From NCBI RefSeq assembly GCF_018873765.1, contig NC_057916.1, positions 24,909,001-24,973,000 of the forward strand: a DNA stretch of 64,000 nucleotides. Reading direction: 5' to 3'. Made by a program: the position numbers and the translations under genes. This document shows positions 11,839 to 24,236 of the stretch, piece by piece (the stretch's first letter is position 1; every line of letters starts with the position of its first letter). The notes under the pieces are model-generated. The model did no database searches, was not told the origin of the DNA, and worked only from the letters and a program-made list of their open reading frames with translations. Origin of the DNA: Telopea speciosissima (taxonomy: Eukaryota > Streptophyta > Magnoliopsida > Proteales > Proteaceae).

Positions 11839-12650
11839 GGCAACAAGCCAACAGCCTCAATTCTAAAACAAACCAACTCTAATCTATTCATTCAATTGTG
11901 AATGATGTATCCCTTTAAAGCTTAAAGGAAAATTTTATAGGATTGTCATTAGACCAGCTAAGATGTACGGATCGAAGTGCTGGACTATGACGAAGTGCCG
12001 TGTAAATAAACTTGGTGTTGCAGAAGGATGTTGAGATGGATTAGTGGGAAAACTAGGAAGGATAAAGTGGGGAATGATCATATTAGAGCTGGGTTGGGAG
12101 TAGCACCGATTCATGATAAACTTAGAGAGAGAGAGAGAGAGTCGTTTGAGGTGGTATGGCCATGTTCAACGGAGGCCTTCAGGGGCCCCAGTCCAGAGAA
12201 GCGACATGATTCGGATTGAGGGAACCATAACAAACCAGCGGCAGGCCTAAGATAACCTTAGGAGAAGTTGTGAAGAAAGGCATGCCTAGCTTAGGCCTTG
12301 CTCCTAGTATGACCTCAAATAGAGTTGATTGGAGGTTAAAGAACTATGTGGTCGATCCCATTTAGTTGGTCTTTGTTGTTGTGATGCTTCGAGTTCTAGG
12401 GCAAAATGTCAGGCAGTTAAGAAGCGGTTCGTAGCTAAGAAGGATCGATGCCCTAGAATCTGTATCGATGTTGTATGTCCCCGCTTTTCTTTCTACTTCT
12501 TTATTTTTATTCTATTGTCTCCTATTTTGTTGTGTTGTCGTTGTTTACCCTCCCCCCCTTTTTTACTTATCATTATTATATTCTCTCTTTTAGGATCCAT
12601 GTAGCTGACCCCATTAAGTTGGGATAAGGCTTGGATGTTGTTGTTGTTGT
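11839..12650 (+). mobile_element. 5'-truncated RTE-clade LINE with target site duplication
   Basis: The LINE body (11901-12650) reads, with frame changes, CIPLKLKGKFYRIVIRPAKM, then RWISGKTRKDKVGNDHIRAG and LGVAPIHDKL. It continues into the RTE 3' untranslated region, which ends in 'ccccattaagttgggataag' followed by a short (TTG)n tail, the typical RTE terminus. A 17-19 bp direct repeat 'ataactagtattttaga' flanks the insertion (11820-11838 and 12650-12667). That marks retroposition. The stretch 11839-11900 between the 5' duplication and the LINE is a near copy of flanking DNA at 11741-11800. Confidence 0.85.
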
Positions 12651-12667
12651 ATAACTAGTATTTTAGA

Positions 12668-15060
12668 CAAGACTTTAAAAACGAAACTAAAACCAAAACA
12701 GAATCAAATAAAGAGACTCCCATGCATGGACAGCAATAGGAGTGACTTGGACAGATCTGGACACTCAATTAAAAAAACCAAAACAGAAAAGGGAACTTCC
12801 CTCATGTGTGGGCTGAGTTGGAAGTTTCCTGTCTTGACCCAACAACCTACTAACATAAAGAAACTGAATCTAACTCCTCCTAGCCACAAGCTATTTGTAG
12901 TGTCCTATCTCAAATAAAATTGCTAAAAACTAGCAAAGAAACAGGTCTAAATTTATATATCCTAATCCAATAATTACTTACAAAAATAATAAAATAAACA
13001 CCTAAAACTAGCCCACGATTGGAGATATTGACTAGTCATTCCCTGGTGCTGACTAGAAAACCGACATGCCCCGACAAAAAAATGACCAAAAATAGAAACT
13101 GATCTAAACTAAACTAGACCGTCCAATTATAGGCCAATTAAGTGTCCCTATGCCTCTCTTAAGTTTCTACGTCTCCTTTTATAACTTTTGTCTCAACTTA
13201 TTCTCTCCCCAACCCATGTGGGACTAATTGGTTGTAGAGGTCTACTAGAGGAGACGTCTCCTTTTATAGAGAATCTCTCTAACATTTTCTTTCTTACTAG
13301 AGGAGACATCTCCTTTTATAGAGAATCTCTCCAACATTTTCTTTCTTCGACTGATGGGGGACTAAGTTTTTCACATTCCATACACTCCCTTACCCTGCTG
13401 CCTCAACGACTTTTGTCCCACATCGATAAGCGACTAAAGTGAGAAGGGACAAAAGTCTATAATTTAAGGTCCTTGGTTGTGCTAGTTACTTAATCGGTTG
13501 GAAATCGGTGATTTAATCATTCAAATCGAACTGATCGGTATGAGTCCAATTATCGGTTGGAAATCTTTGATTTAATGATTCAAATCGAACTGATCGGTAT
13601 GAGTCCAATTATTGGTTACTTATCGGTTGGAAATCTTGACCATTTCCATGCATATCTTTAGCAGATCTTGTACCCCTCCAATACAATATGATTTGTATCT
13701 TAAAAGCACCTCTACAATATGATACCGATACTTAAATCCTGCTTGGCACCCATACTGAATCAGTGTTCAGCTTTTGAATCAGTAATTCGACCCAAAATTT
13801 GAACCGTAAGGCTGCTGTGATCGTGTTTCTGCACTCCCTCTGTCCCATTAAAGATAACATTGTTTGAGGTTTTTCACTGTCCCAGTATGTTTGTCCGTTA
13901 TAAAGAGCAATATATGAGCTTTTTTCGATTTTCCATAATGCCCCTATTTAATCATCTACTCATTTACTTATAGTCAGTTGCAATAATTGTTTCCTTCCAA
14001 TGGGGTTAATATTGGAAAAAGGATTTGAATTAGTGAATAATTCATAATAATGGTCTCCTTAGGTTGTGGGTTTTCCTAAACAAGTCAGTCTCTGTGGGTT
14101 GGTGTATACAAGTGTTTCAAGCCTGGATCATGACAGGCTGGCCCAAGGTGGACCCTACATGGGCCCATCTAATCACCATATATAGTCATCTCACAGGGTA
14201 ACAACGAGATGAGTAATACCCAATAGCAATGATGGAAAAGCACGTGACCTTTTCAGTATATATCTCAAGGGTTTTTTGTTGCTCATATTAAATCTTGGAT
14301 TTCAAGAGTTTGCCACAAGATCATGCTGGTACTTGCTATCAAGAGTGGGGGTTTGATCTGAGAGAAAATTTATTTCAATAATTTCAATTTTTACTTCGAC
14401 TAAAATGATTTCCTATGTATGGTGAATGTTGATTTTACTCTCTGTGGTAACCAAAAATAGTATATAGTAATTAAGAGACTAATACTTTCTATATTTTCAG
14501 AAAATCTGGCTTTCTTTATTAGGAGTGGATTGGGAAACTTAATTCTAATTGTGTTTCTTTTTAGTTGGATTTTGTTCTTCAGAGTAATGGTGTGACATTT
14601 AGTGACCATTACTAATTAAAGTTAAATTTTTAAGTGTTGGGAGAAATCAATGCATGTACAAATATGTCTACATGAGTTGTCGACAATGAATTTTGGACCT
14701 TTTTGTTACATGAATGAGAAACATTCTAGGTTCCTGTGGGATAATATTGGCTGCAGTCGAGCTTTTCTTAGCTGGCATCAAGGGTTTATTTATTTGTTAT
14801 TGGTTATTGTTTAATAAGAGAAGTCGTCTAGTTAAATGATCAGATCTGCTTCTTCGTGAATTCTATCTTTTTTACTTGTCGTTTCCTGATATTATTAGTT
14901 GACTATTGTATTGTTTTGTACGTTCCATTAAAATCTTGATCTGCAACTACTATTTCCTGAATCTAAACATTAAAATTTCAAGATTTCTTTTGACTCCATC
15001 AGTTTTCTTGAACTATTCTTTGTTGTTGTTGTCCTGCTATTGATAGCTCTGCAATGTTTT
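12668..15060. repeat. Non-coding, with two short tandem duplications
   Basis: At 13245-13348 a unit of about 52 bp ('ctagaggagac-tctcctttt', 'atagagaatctct', 'aacattttctttctt') occurs twice. At about 13495-13630 a 59-bp unit ('cggttggaaatc', 'tcaaatcgaactgatcggta', 'tgagtccaattat') occurs just over twice. No gene is supported in the rest of the stretch. Confidence 0.6.
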
Positions 15061-15290
15061 TTTCTGCTGGTCCTAAGCCTGGATAAAGGAGGTGGGTTGG
15101 TACATCTGGTCATCAGCCGGCATTGTAAAAACTCTAGCCGAACATCTTAGCATGGACCCTAGAGTGTTAAATTTTTCGACCTTATGCTTGGGTGTTCCCC
15201 CCGGAAGTGATGCGCTGTACTATAGCTGCCCCCATTTAGTTGGGATAAGGCTGAATTGAGTTCAGCTTGAGTGGAGTTGAATTGTGCTAT
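15060..15290 (+). mobile_element. Possible internally deleted RTE-like fragment
   Basis: The segment contains 'cctaagcctggataaaggag' near 15073 and 'catcttagcatggaccct' near 15145. It ends in 'cccatttagttgggataagg' near 15228, which is nearly identical to the RTE 3' end at 12610-12630. No RT coding sequence lies between. It may be an RTE-derived non-autonomous element or a SINE sharing the RTE tail. Confidence 0.4.
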
Positions 15291-15299
15291 TGATCTCTA

Positions 15300-18200
15300 T
15301 CAAAACCTAGTGATTCTCTTAGTGGCTGGTTACCCGCATCTGTGCAGGACTTCGTTCCCTCTCTTGAACATCCATCCTATGCCTCTGCCCTCTCATGGGA
15401 ATAGATAAACCTTTCCTATCCTAGCTACATTGTGTATTAGGCCTGATTAAACTTTTTACAACTTGCTCAAGATCAGTATGTTTTTATTATTATTTTTTTC
15501 TTTCTTTCTTCCACCTCAACTCTTTGACCTTCTCAGCATTACAAGACACTTTTGATACCTCATGCCCTTGGGTCCCTTCCTACTTTTTTAGTAACCATTA
15601 TTTACAAATTTTAGGGGACCATTCATTACCCATAAGGTTAAGGTTGTCCTGTTCTGTTTCAGGGTCTTTACTGAGGGAAGTCCTTATTTAGGCATTCAAA
15701 TTCATGTAAACCCTAACTGGTTTGAAGATTCTGTTCCATTTTATATAACCATATATAATATTCATCTTATCTTGTATTCTTATTCTTTTATCTCTATTGG
15801 ATATTGGTGGAGTGGAAGAACCTAGTTTCTGGTCTCTCCATATAAGCTGATAAGTTATAGCTTCAATTAATGCAAATTCAACTCATTGTTACTTTTCTCT
15901 TTCTTTCTCTTAATTGATAATTGGAAAATAAACCAGCAAGTACAAAAATGAGTAATAACTCCCAGTATCACACGATGAAGCCTGACCCTGTCTTTTGGCC
16001 CCTTCTTTCTCATGGACTTTCATTTTTAGTCACAGAATCCACAATTCAGGGCAAATTGGAACCAGTAACTATTATAGTAGTGATTGTGAATACTATCTTC
16101 TTACTTCTTACTGTATGACCAACCAATTCCTTGCAATGAAAGACATGGTTATAAGGGATTTTTCCTTCTTTTTTTGTGAGGGTGGTGGTGGGGATTCTCT
16201 GGAGTTAGAGGGTTTGTGTCGATGTACTCTTTAATAATTTTATATTATGTTGGAATTTAGTGAAACTATTCTTATCAGTTTTCCACATCCTCATCGGTGA
16301 CTAAACTTCTAAGTTCTTTTGCAACTCTAATTTTTTCTATGAAGGGGATCATTTCCCATGCTTTCTGGTTTACCTTTAATGTGAATCTACCCAAGTTGGA
16401 ATACCTCTTTCTTGATGTATTCAGTTTTTTTCAGAACTGGTTTATGGCTGTTTGTTCGAAGGTAACAAACCTCAACTTCAGAGCTTGCACCATTTGAACC
16501 CGGAATAACCCTCTTTCCCTCTCTTTCGAATTTGTGGACATAGGGATGGTGATTACCTTTCTAAAATAGGTTAAGGTGCTACATTTTCTAACCCAGATAT
16601 TTTACAGGTACTAGAAAAAGAGTATTTCCTTCTTGGTTACCTTGTGCCCACTTGGCTTTTTCATTTGTCAACCCTGGTGTAACTTAGGTCTTCATTTCAA
16701 ATGATACTCCTCTGATTGAAAAAAACACCCCCACCCAGCAAGGAGGGAAAAAGAATCTCCATAAATCAAATTTGAATGCTTATTCACCTCTTCACACAAT
16801 GAGACACAGTAATTCCCTGGTTTGAAATGAATACCATCGACAGAAACCATCTTCATATTGATGGAATTGAAAGACTCTTCAGCTTTATTTCTTTTAGTTT
16901 AGTTTATATGGACTCTAGAACCAATGGGAGCAAACTATCATGAGGCAATTCAGGAGAAAAAGAGAAGGTAAAACTTTCTTTTGCTTCACCCTTTGTCACA
17001 TGTCCTGCCCTCTTTATGAACAATAACATGAAAAAACTAAGCTATCCCGTTTCGTGCCTTGATTGCTTATAAAAGAGCTACTTCCCTAATGATCACATTT
17101 TTGTTAGATAAGAAATTCCTAAGAATATTTAGATAAATCCTAGACCACCACTGAATGTCTAAATCCAACCATCAACTTATGTCTCTCTTTTTAAAAAAAA
17201 AATTCTTATAGAAAGAAATAAAATAAGGAGTTCATTGGGAAAGAGAAGGTAGGGAACTATTCCTTTTAGAAAATGCGATATGGTAGAGAATTCTTGGTTG
17301 TCTGGTTATTTGTAACTACACCAGGATGTTGTTTTAGGAAACATCGAGATGTTTGGACACAAAAAGACTATTACTTTCATGATTGATTAACTCTATAAAT
17401 CCAAATGGGAAATGCACTTGAAGTGCATGAAAGAATTTGCATAGGGTCCTTCCTAAATTGGAGTCAGATACCCTGCTGAAATAGGAGTATCAACTATCAA
17501 CTCCCCTCCTCCACAACCCCCCCCCCCCCCCCCCGTGCCCCTGCCCAAAAAAAAAAATCCCTCTCCCTTTTCTTTTCAGTGTCCTTTGATGTACTATATC
17601 TGAGGCTATAGGTCAATGGAGAGGTTTAAGATAGTGCCCTTACATATTTATCACATTTCCTTGCATGGCTACAATGTGTTATGGGTATTTTCCTTGGGAG
17701 AAGGTAAATGTGTCATTGAAATTGATGTAGGACCTGTTGCTTAGGGTAATTTTCTTTTTCTTACTATTGCATGCATGTATGCAGGAAATAAACTGGGGCA
17801 AGGAGATCATGCTGTATCATTGATTTTTCTTTTTTGAGATTTGGAGGATTGGAATATTCTGTTTCTTCTGTTTGCCTTTTTATCCCTTTTTCATGAAACC
17901 TTGGTTTGGAGCAGTCTCCTCATTCTTTAGTTTTGATTAAAATGAACTATTGATTTCCTTTTTGTGCTTAGTGTTAATGGCTATAATAACAATTTATGAC
18001 TTTCAGCTTACCATGTTATTGGTTTCTCCAGTAAGCAGGCTGTTGGATAAGCTGGCTGTGCAAGCTATATAACCTTTCATTATATTCACTTCAATTTTCC
18101 TCTCGGACAGATAAGAGGTATGCAATTCCTTCTCCTTTAACTGTTGTAGATTGTCTTTTTACCTCAGCTCTCTCTCTCTCTCTGTTTTTGTCATCCATAC

Positions 18201-19050
18201 ACAGACGGACTTTTCAGTTCCTGAAATTTGAGTCTTTCATTTCCTTTCCTCAGGGTTTCTGTTTTGCCAAATCTTCCATCCTTCAGCTTTAATATTTAAC
18301 TCAGCATGACAATCTTTATTGATGGGACTTTCCCTGATGGCAGGCTACTTATTGATCTATTGCTAGTGCTGTTTGCTGATTGTCTTTGCAAACAGGTTTT
18401 TCTGGTTCCTGTGCTTTCACTCATGCAACTAAAACTGTCTTTATCCTTGATTTGTATGAACTAGTGTGCAGTCTCAGCATATTATTCTGCTGTGGTATGC
18501 TTTGGCTTTGAGATCTCCAGATTTTCTGTATGTTAGCCTGTGTTAAGGTCTTGTAAATTGGTGTATTATATCTTCTTAAATATTGCTCTGTAGCAAACAA
18601 GGTCTTCAGAGATCATATCAGTAGTAGCTCGTGCCCAGATGATGTGAATGATTCCATGTGTGTGCTGACTCAGATTTTTTTTAATTCTTCATGACCAAAA
18701 GTTGTCCTGACAAAATATTCCAAGTTCCTGATTAAGCAAGGTAGTGGGTTCGCTTTATGTTTTCCCCCCCTCCCTTCCGATCTCCCACTTTTGTAAGAGT
18801 TTTGGAAGAAAGAATCCAGAAAGCCCTATGGAGAAGCTACTGTCCTAACTCTCCCAACTCTTGCTTTGCTAGTATGACTACAAGCATCGATTGGCTGCAA
18901 GTAATCCATTGAATATTCGGACCATTCGTTTCAACCTCTCCTTGTTTGGCCAACAGTCCCGCAGCCTCCCCACCCCCCACCAAAATAAAAACGTACTTCT
19001 ATTTTTGTGATGAAATATTTAACAGGTCTCTGAATTTCTTTTTTCGCCAG
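15300..19050. other. Long T-rich stretch, no gene proved; could include introns of a plus-strand gene
   Basis: The sequence shows many pyrimidine tracts and splice-like contexts, but no recognisable protein domain. One further exon-like piece (about 16898-16966) ends at a consensus-like AG|GTAAAA and is open in one frame. Homopolymers include C17 near 17518 and A-runs. I see no mobile-element coding sequence here, unlike the flanks. Confidence 0.35.
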
Positions 19051-19106
19051 GCAATATGGCCCTACGTGGTGAAGGTGCACCTACAATTAAAGCTGGTACT
19101 AACATG
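19051..19106 (+). other. Orphan exon-like segment
   Basis: A pyrimidine-rich acceptor (TTTCTTTTTTCGCCAG) precedes 56 bp that end at ATG|GTAAGT, a near-perfect plant donor. The segment is open in two frames; one reads NMALRGEGAPTIKAGTNM. I do not recognise the protein. A copia derivative starts about 580 bp downstream, so it could be an internal exon of a gene that was disrupted or that has long introns. Confidence 0.35.
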
Positions 19107-19683
19107 GTAAGTTGACTGATCAGAGAACTTGTAACAGGCTGTAGAGTCACGGCAACGAATTATGATCCTCTGCAATTTAGTACCGGTATATTCCAAGGTC
19201 ACCTGCCCACATGTCAATTCTCAACCCAAATTGGCTGATGAGCAAACTAAAGCTTCAAAATTACAGAACATGAAGGTTCTAAGTTTTGAATGTAGTCAAT
19301 CCAAAACAATCCCTAGACAGGACTGCCATGTCACCCTTCAATGTGACAGGAATTCTGTCTAATCTACTAAAATGAATTGCACACCCTCCTCACATATCAC
19401 TGTTCATTGTGAGGGGGTGATATGTCATGAATGCCCTTCATCTTGTCAGATTCCAAACGGAGGGTTCCCTCATTCGGCTGAAACTGCACTCGGGTAGTGC
19501 ATGGAACCCTCTCTCTTGTATATAGTTGCTTCTACAACTGGTATAATATACAATAAAATCCCAGTTTCTAGAACAAATTGTGAAACTCTGTTTCTCACAC
19601 TAAATTGGTGTAGTTGTGTGTACCCATTGGCCTACACATCCTCTGGGTTTTTGAAAGGGGAATATAACGGATCACTCTCCACA

Positions 19684-19840
19684 TGCTAGCTGTTGAGATA
19701 ACTCTATTTCTTTGTAACTATCTTAAACTCTTTGAAACCTATCCAAACTCTTTGTAACCGAGTCACACTGATATTATTAATAGTCTCCATCACACGTGCA
19801 TGTGTAATGGAGAGTTTCAACAATTCTCAACTTCTTTAGG
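19684..19840 (+). mobile_element. 5' LTR of a short copia derivative
   Basis: The segment starts TGCTAGCTGTTGAGATAACT and is repeated in diverged form at 21641-21775. The two copies share 'actctatttctttnta', 'tccatcacacgt' and 'attctcaacttctttaggg'. The following GGTAACAGGGCC (about 19840) resembles the initiator-Met tRNA primer-binding site normally read as TGGTATCAGAGC. Confidence 0.75.
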
Positions 19841-20039
19841 GTAACAGGGCCTTTCTTGCTTTCCAGCTCCAACGGGAATTTTTTTTTTTTCCTGTTATTT
19901 TCACTATCTAGCACCTACAGCTAGACCCCTACTACTGTTGTTTCTCCGAACAACATTCTCCAATTTATGCCAATCAAACTGGGTCGGTTGAACTATATTT
20001 TTATGGCATTCACAATTTCTACCTCTCTTACATGCCAAT

Positions 20040-20700
20040 GACATATTTGGGTCGGGCGAGTTCCCCTGGCCTTCTCCGTTTCTTTCTACAACCACTGATG
20101 CTACCATTGCATCTACTACATCTGTTTTGGCGTCCAACCTTTCCTATTCCTTATGGCGGATCAGACCATCCTTACTTGGCTTATAGTGAACAAGCCTTGG
20201 CCCAGGTTGTTGGCCTCTTATCTTCTTATGTCCTGGTCAACATTGGAACGTGTTTGTGTCGCAGTCTCAAGTGCACGTTACGCAGTTAAAATACCAACTG
20301 CTTCAGCTCAAGAAAGGCCCTTTGTCTTAACAACCTCGCAGAAGGTGCATGTAGTGTTTCCGATGCTGATTTTATTTTGAGCATTCTTCGTGGCCTTGGT
20401 TTAGATTATGAATCGTTTGCCACCTCTATTACTACCTGTCTTGATCCGATTGCTATCGACGACTTCTTTGGGCTTCTTCTCAATCAAGAAATTCGTAAGG
20501 ACCACCATTCTTCTTCTATTGATGGTGTCTCCTGCGAAGCAAATATGGCAAACCACAATCCTTCTCAGCTTGACCCTAACTATCGCCAGTGCTCTAATAC
20601 TGGCAACAATAGTCGTACATATGGTAGAGGTAATGGTCATGGAAATGGCCACGACAATGGTTGCTCCTCCTATTCGTCTTAGCCTCGTAACTCTACTCAG
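20040..20700 (+). pseudogene. Copia gag remnant of the short element
   Basis: The segment is readable through frame changes. The first part gives ADQTILTWLIVNK..., and the second (20377-20682) gives FILSILRGLGLDYESFATSI, then DDFFGLLLNQEIRKDHHSS and a Gly/Asn/His-rich tail (GRGNGHGNGHDNG). This is the standard late portion of retrotran_gag_2/UBN2-type gag. The zinc knuckle expected after the Gly-rich tail is partly retained near 20690-20760 but off frame. It is a capsid protein remnant and not functional. Confidence 0.7.
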
Positions 20701-20831
20701 TAGTTTCCAAGCAGTGGTTCTGGCCAGATATGTAATCGCCCAAATCATAAACGTGCCATTACTGGTTCACAGCTCCTCCTCGACCCGCTGAACAATCCTC
20801 TTATTCAGCTGCTACACCTCTTCCTACGGGT

Positions 20832-21560
20832 TTGCTTGCCATGCCCACGCTTGACTCTTCCTGGTATCCAAACTCTTCCTGGTATCCAAACTCGGGGGCC
20901 ACCCATCATATCACCAACAACAGTTCTCATCTCAGTCTCAGCTCCCCTTATAACGGCTTTGCTCAAGTTCGTGTCGGCAACGGTGTAGGTTTGCCTATTC
21001 ATCATATTGGTTCTTCTACCATTCACTTTCCTACCGATCATTGGTCTGTTGTGAAGCGGATTCTTTGCTATCTCAAGGACACCATCTCTTTGGGTATCTA
21101 CAACCAGCCTTGTCATACCCTACAACTTCATGCTTACACCGATGTTGATTGGGCGGGTTGCCCTGATGATCGTCGTTCTACCAATGGCTACTATGTCTTC
21201 GTTGGATCCAATTTAGTCTCCTAGGGTTCAAAGAAGCAGACGATCGTAGCTCGTCCATCCACCGTATTTGAATACCAGGGGATTGCTAATGTGGCAGCTG
21301 AACTTATTTGGTTGAAGCAACTCCTCTCTGAACTTGGTGTCCCTTCTCTCCCTCCCGTTCTCTATTGTGATAATATTGGTGCCACCTACCTGGCAGCCAA
21401 CCCTCAATTCCATGCCCGTACCTAACACATAGAGATCGACTATGACTTTGTTCGTGAACTGGTTGTGAAGAATCAGCTCAAGGTTCATCATGTTTGCAGT
21501 ATTGAGCAACTTGCCGACATCATGACCAAAGGTCTACTTGGGCCCCAGCTTTGTCAATGA
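20832..21560 (+). pseudogene. Copia pol with protease fused to RNase H; integrase and RT deleted
   Basis: The frame 20832-21224 starts with the copia protease region (DSSWYPNSGATHHITNN, then VRVGNGVGLPIHHIGSS). It passes without a stop, around 21035, into the RT/RNase H end (VVKRILCYLKDTISLGIY, then HAYTDVDWAGCPDDRRSTNG). After stops it continues as [51 protein letters not shown] and EQLADIMTKG, the copia pol C-terminus. Some 600-900 residues of integrase and RT normally separate these parts. The element is thus an internal deletion derivative that could only have moved, if at all, with enzymes supplied in trans. Confidence 0.8.
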
Positions 21561-21640
21561 GCTTGAGGAGGCTTATATCGGTTCACCCTCCAAATCGTTA
21601 TCCTGATCCTGGTCAAGAGTCCAAACAGAACTCTACCACA

Positions 21641-21775
21641 TGCTAGTTGTTGAGATAACTCTATTTCTTTCTAATTATCTTAGACTCTTTGTAACTGATT
21701 CGCACTCCTATTATTTCAGCTTCCATCACACGTTCATGTCTATTGGAGAGATTCAATAATTCTCAACTTCTTTAG
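21641..21775 (+). mobile_element. 3' LTR of the short copia derivative
   Basis: The segment begins TGCTAGTTGTTGAGATAACT and aligns along its length with the 5' copy at 19684-19840, with several substitutions and a deletion of about 20 bp. The divergence shows the insertion is old. A precise target duplication is not evident to me. Confidence 0.75.
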
Positions 21776-21896
21776 GGAACATGTACATGTCCCCATCGTC
21801 ATTGCTCCATGGCGCACATGAATAGGTATGGTTGAACTCATTTTTTTATTGGGTCCTCATATTCATCTCATCGTCAAATGTTGAAAGGCTGGAGGT

Positions 21897-22305
21897 AGGG
21901 CTGCAACTAGGCCTGTAAATGGATCGGATTCGGTTCGGGTACGGATCAGATGTAATCGGATTCGGATATTTCTTGATCGAATTCGGATGGATTTGGATGC
22001 GGATCGAATTCGGATTTTCGACCATCCGCTTACACCTCTGCCTTGTGTAACCCGAATCTTCCTCCCCCTAGTGGATACAATTCACTCTCAATCCATAGTT
22101 TTAGATCATGATTCTCTTTCCTCATATTCTAGAACCTGTGGGAATCTTCAAAAACCCTCAAGATCATTATTTACTTAATTTTTATCGAAGTATTCGGATT
22201 TTTTTTCGGATATCTCTAAACGAATTCGGATGCTCCGAAACGGATACGGATGCAGATCGAATTTGGATTTTCGGTTATCCATTTACAGCCCTAGCTGCAA
22301 CAGCG
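21897..22305. mobile_element. MITE-like element with terminal inverted repeats, rich in 'cggatacggat'
   Basis: The left end 'agggctgcaactaggcctg' 'taaatggat' pairs with the right end 'atccatttacagccctagc' 'tgcaac' as an imperfect inverted repeat. The interior is made of 'attcggat/atccgaat' variants. Related sequence recurs at 23219-23395 and ends with 'actatccgtttacatccct'. An inner end-like sequence at 22018-22042 suggests nested insertions. It has no coding capacity. Confidence 0.55.
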
Positions 22306-22450
22306 TTCCCTTAGCTAGGCCCAGACCCGCCCTGACCTTGACTCAGGGCCTAAAAACCCTGACCCTGACCCTGACGGGCCAAGCCCAACCCAAGCCCTCC
22401 CTAATGGCCATGATTGGGCCGGGCTTGGCCCTGACCCTGATTCTATGAAC
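22306..22450. repeat. GC-rich 'ccctgac/gggccaag' repeat
   Basis: Short tandem motifs 'aaccctgaccctgaccctga' and 'gggccaagccc' occur here and, inverted, at 24237-24490. No gene is present. The stretch 22450-23215 after it holds short frames without domains. Confidence 0.4.
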
Positions 22451-23218
22451 GATGATTTTGGAAACACCGAACTACCCTACCGATCCCAATACTTGATGAA
22501 TGCAAAGGAGTGTAGTGGCGGTAATGCTTTAACTCCTGGCTTCGATCTTTGATTGCAGAGGAGTTTGGTGGTGGAGTAGCATTAGGGTTTCCGATAATCA
22601 ATTAGAGAACAGAGAAATAGAGTTTTTTTTGGCGCCGAGAGGAGAAATAGGGTTTTTTTTTGCTGAGAGAGAACATAGAAATAGCTACTCAGGTATAAAA
22701 CAGAGCAAGAAAGACATTCATTATCTCATAACACAAAGAAAAACAGTAAGGTAGAACCGACCTAAAAATCTACAAAGAGAGTTTTGATAAAATAATCTCG
22801 CCATATTGATGAAAGCTCACTGAAGGGTTTGGTCATTAACTCGTGTTAGGCCACCAACGAAGCATCGAAAGATTCCGAACTCAAACATCTGCAACGACCA
22901 TCGTTGAACAAGGAAAGAGAGCAACGAACAGGCGGCCATTCTGAAGAAGCAAGGGTGCAACGAACAAGGAAAAAAACAACACAAAGAGAGCGGAGAACGA
23001 CGAGAGGAATCCAGAATCCTCTTCCCAAAATACAGACTGCAAAACTAAATAGGGAGGCAATGGGGGTAATTTAAATTAAAAAGGTCAATTGAGAGTGACG
23101 TGGTTTGGCAAGTTTGCGTGAATCATGGTCAAATGTCAATAATTATGATGTTTATATAGTCTATAATATATATCAATCGACAATCAATTCGGCATATATT
23201 ATATTATATATATTATTG

Positions 23219-23395
23219 TAAAGTTAAACGGCTCGGATAATATCCGATCGGAAATAGGTATATCCCAATTCGTATCCGATTAACTTTTGGATGGATACGG
23301 ATAGTTCTCGGATAGTGATTTTTTTAATATAAATATTTTTAAACGGATACGAATACGAATTGAATGTGTGTTTTCGACTATCCGTTTACATCCCT
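23219..23395. repeat. Second copy of the 'cggatacgaat' MITE-like family
   Basis: The interior ('ggatggatacggatagttc', 'aacggatacgaatacgaatt') and the end 'ttcgactatccgtttacatc' match 21897-22305. The rest, to about 24235, is AT-rich and unassigned. Confidence 0.45.
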
Positions 23396-24236
23396 GGGCA
23401 TCGCCTTTGCAATTGAACGAAGATGGAGAAGAAGAGGAGAAACAGAGGCATCGCTGTTGCAACCAAATGGAGATAGAAGAAAAGGAGGAACAGATTTGAT
23501 GACTCAGCCTTATCAAACTCGGTCAAGATGAGTCACATTTTTTGATTATGCTATAAATATGATCATATTTATATCATTATATGATTTGGATAATTTATGA
23601 CCTTCGTCGTCATTGGTCTTTTGCTGAGTTTATCATGACTTAGGTAAAATATCGAGTCTAATTTGACTCGGACAGTTGATGATCCAGTCTCGTCATTTTT
23701 ACCCTGACCTAGTCTACAGAGTACAAAGTCTACAAACTCTGCACTTCTACAGTCTACCCGACTCTTGACCAAGTTTTCCAAAATTTGACTCGACTCGGGT
23801 GACTCGCCGCCCCAAGTCAAAACCCAGTTTTCCAACTATGCTTTAAATAACTACTATGTTTTTTTAAAGGTTTATGCCTATTTGATGAAGTGTCGTCGTG
23901 TACGTTTTATGTGTGTGAGATTCTTGGGATCTTCAACTATTTAATTGATAAAAATAAAAATCTTGAAACAAAAAGGGGAAATGTGAACAAAATACAAAAG
24001 CTGGAATCAAATATAGTTAGTAAATCAAACGTTTAATTGAAAAAGATGGTTTTTCCCGTATAAAACGTCAGATATGGATTTATACGTGCATTTTATGTTG
24101 CTTTGCGTATGTACTTAGAGGTCATATTTTTTTCAGAACTATAGTTGGTGACTTGGTGTCATATTATCATATTTTGTAATATAAATATCTCATATAATAT
24201 AATATCATATTATCATTAATTCATTATATATAATCA

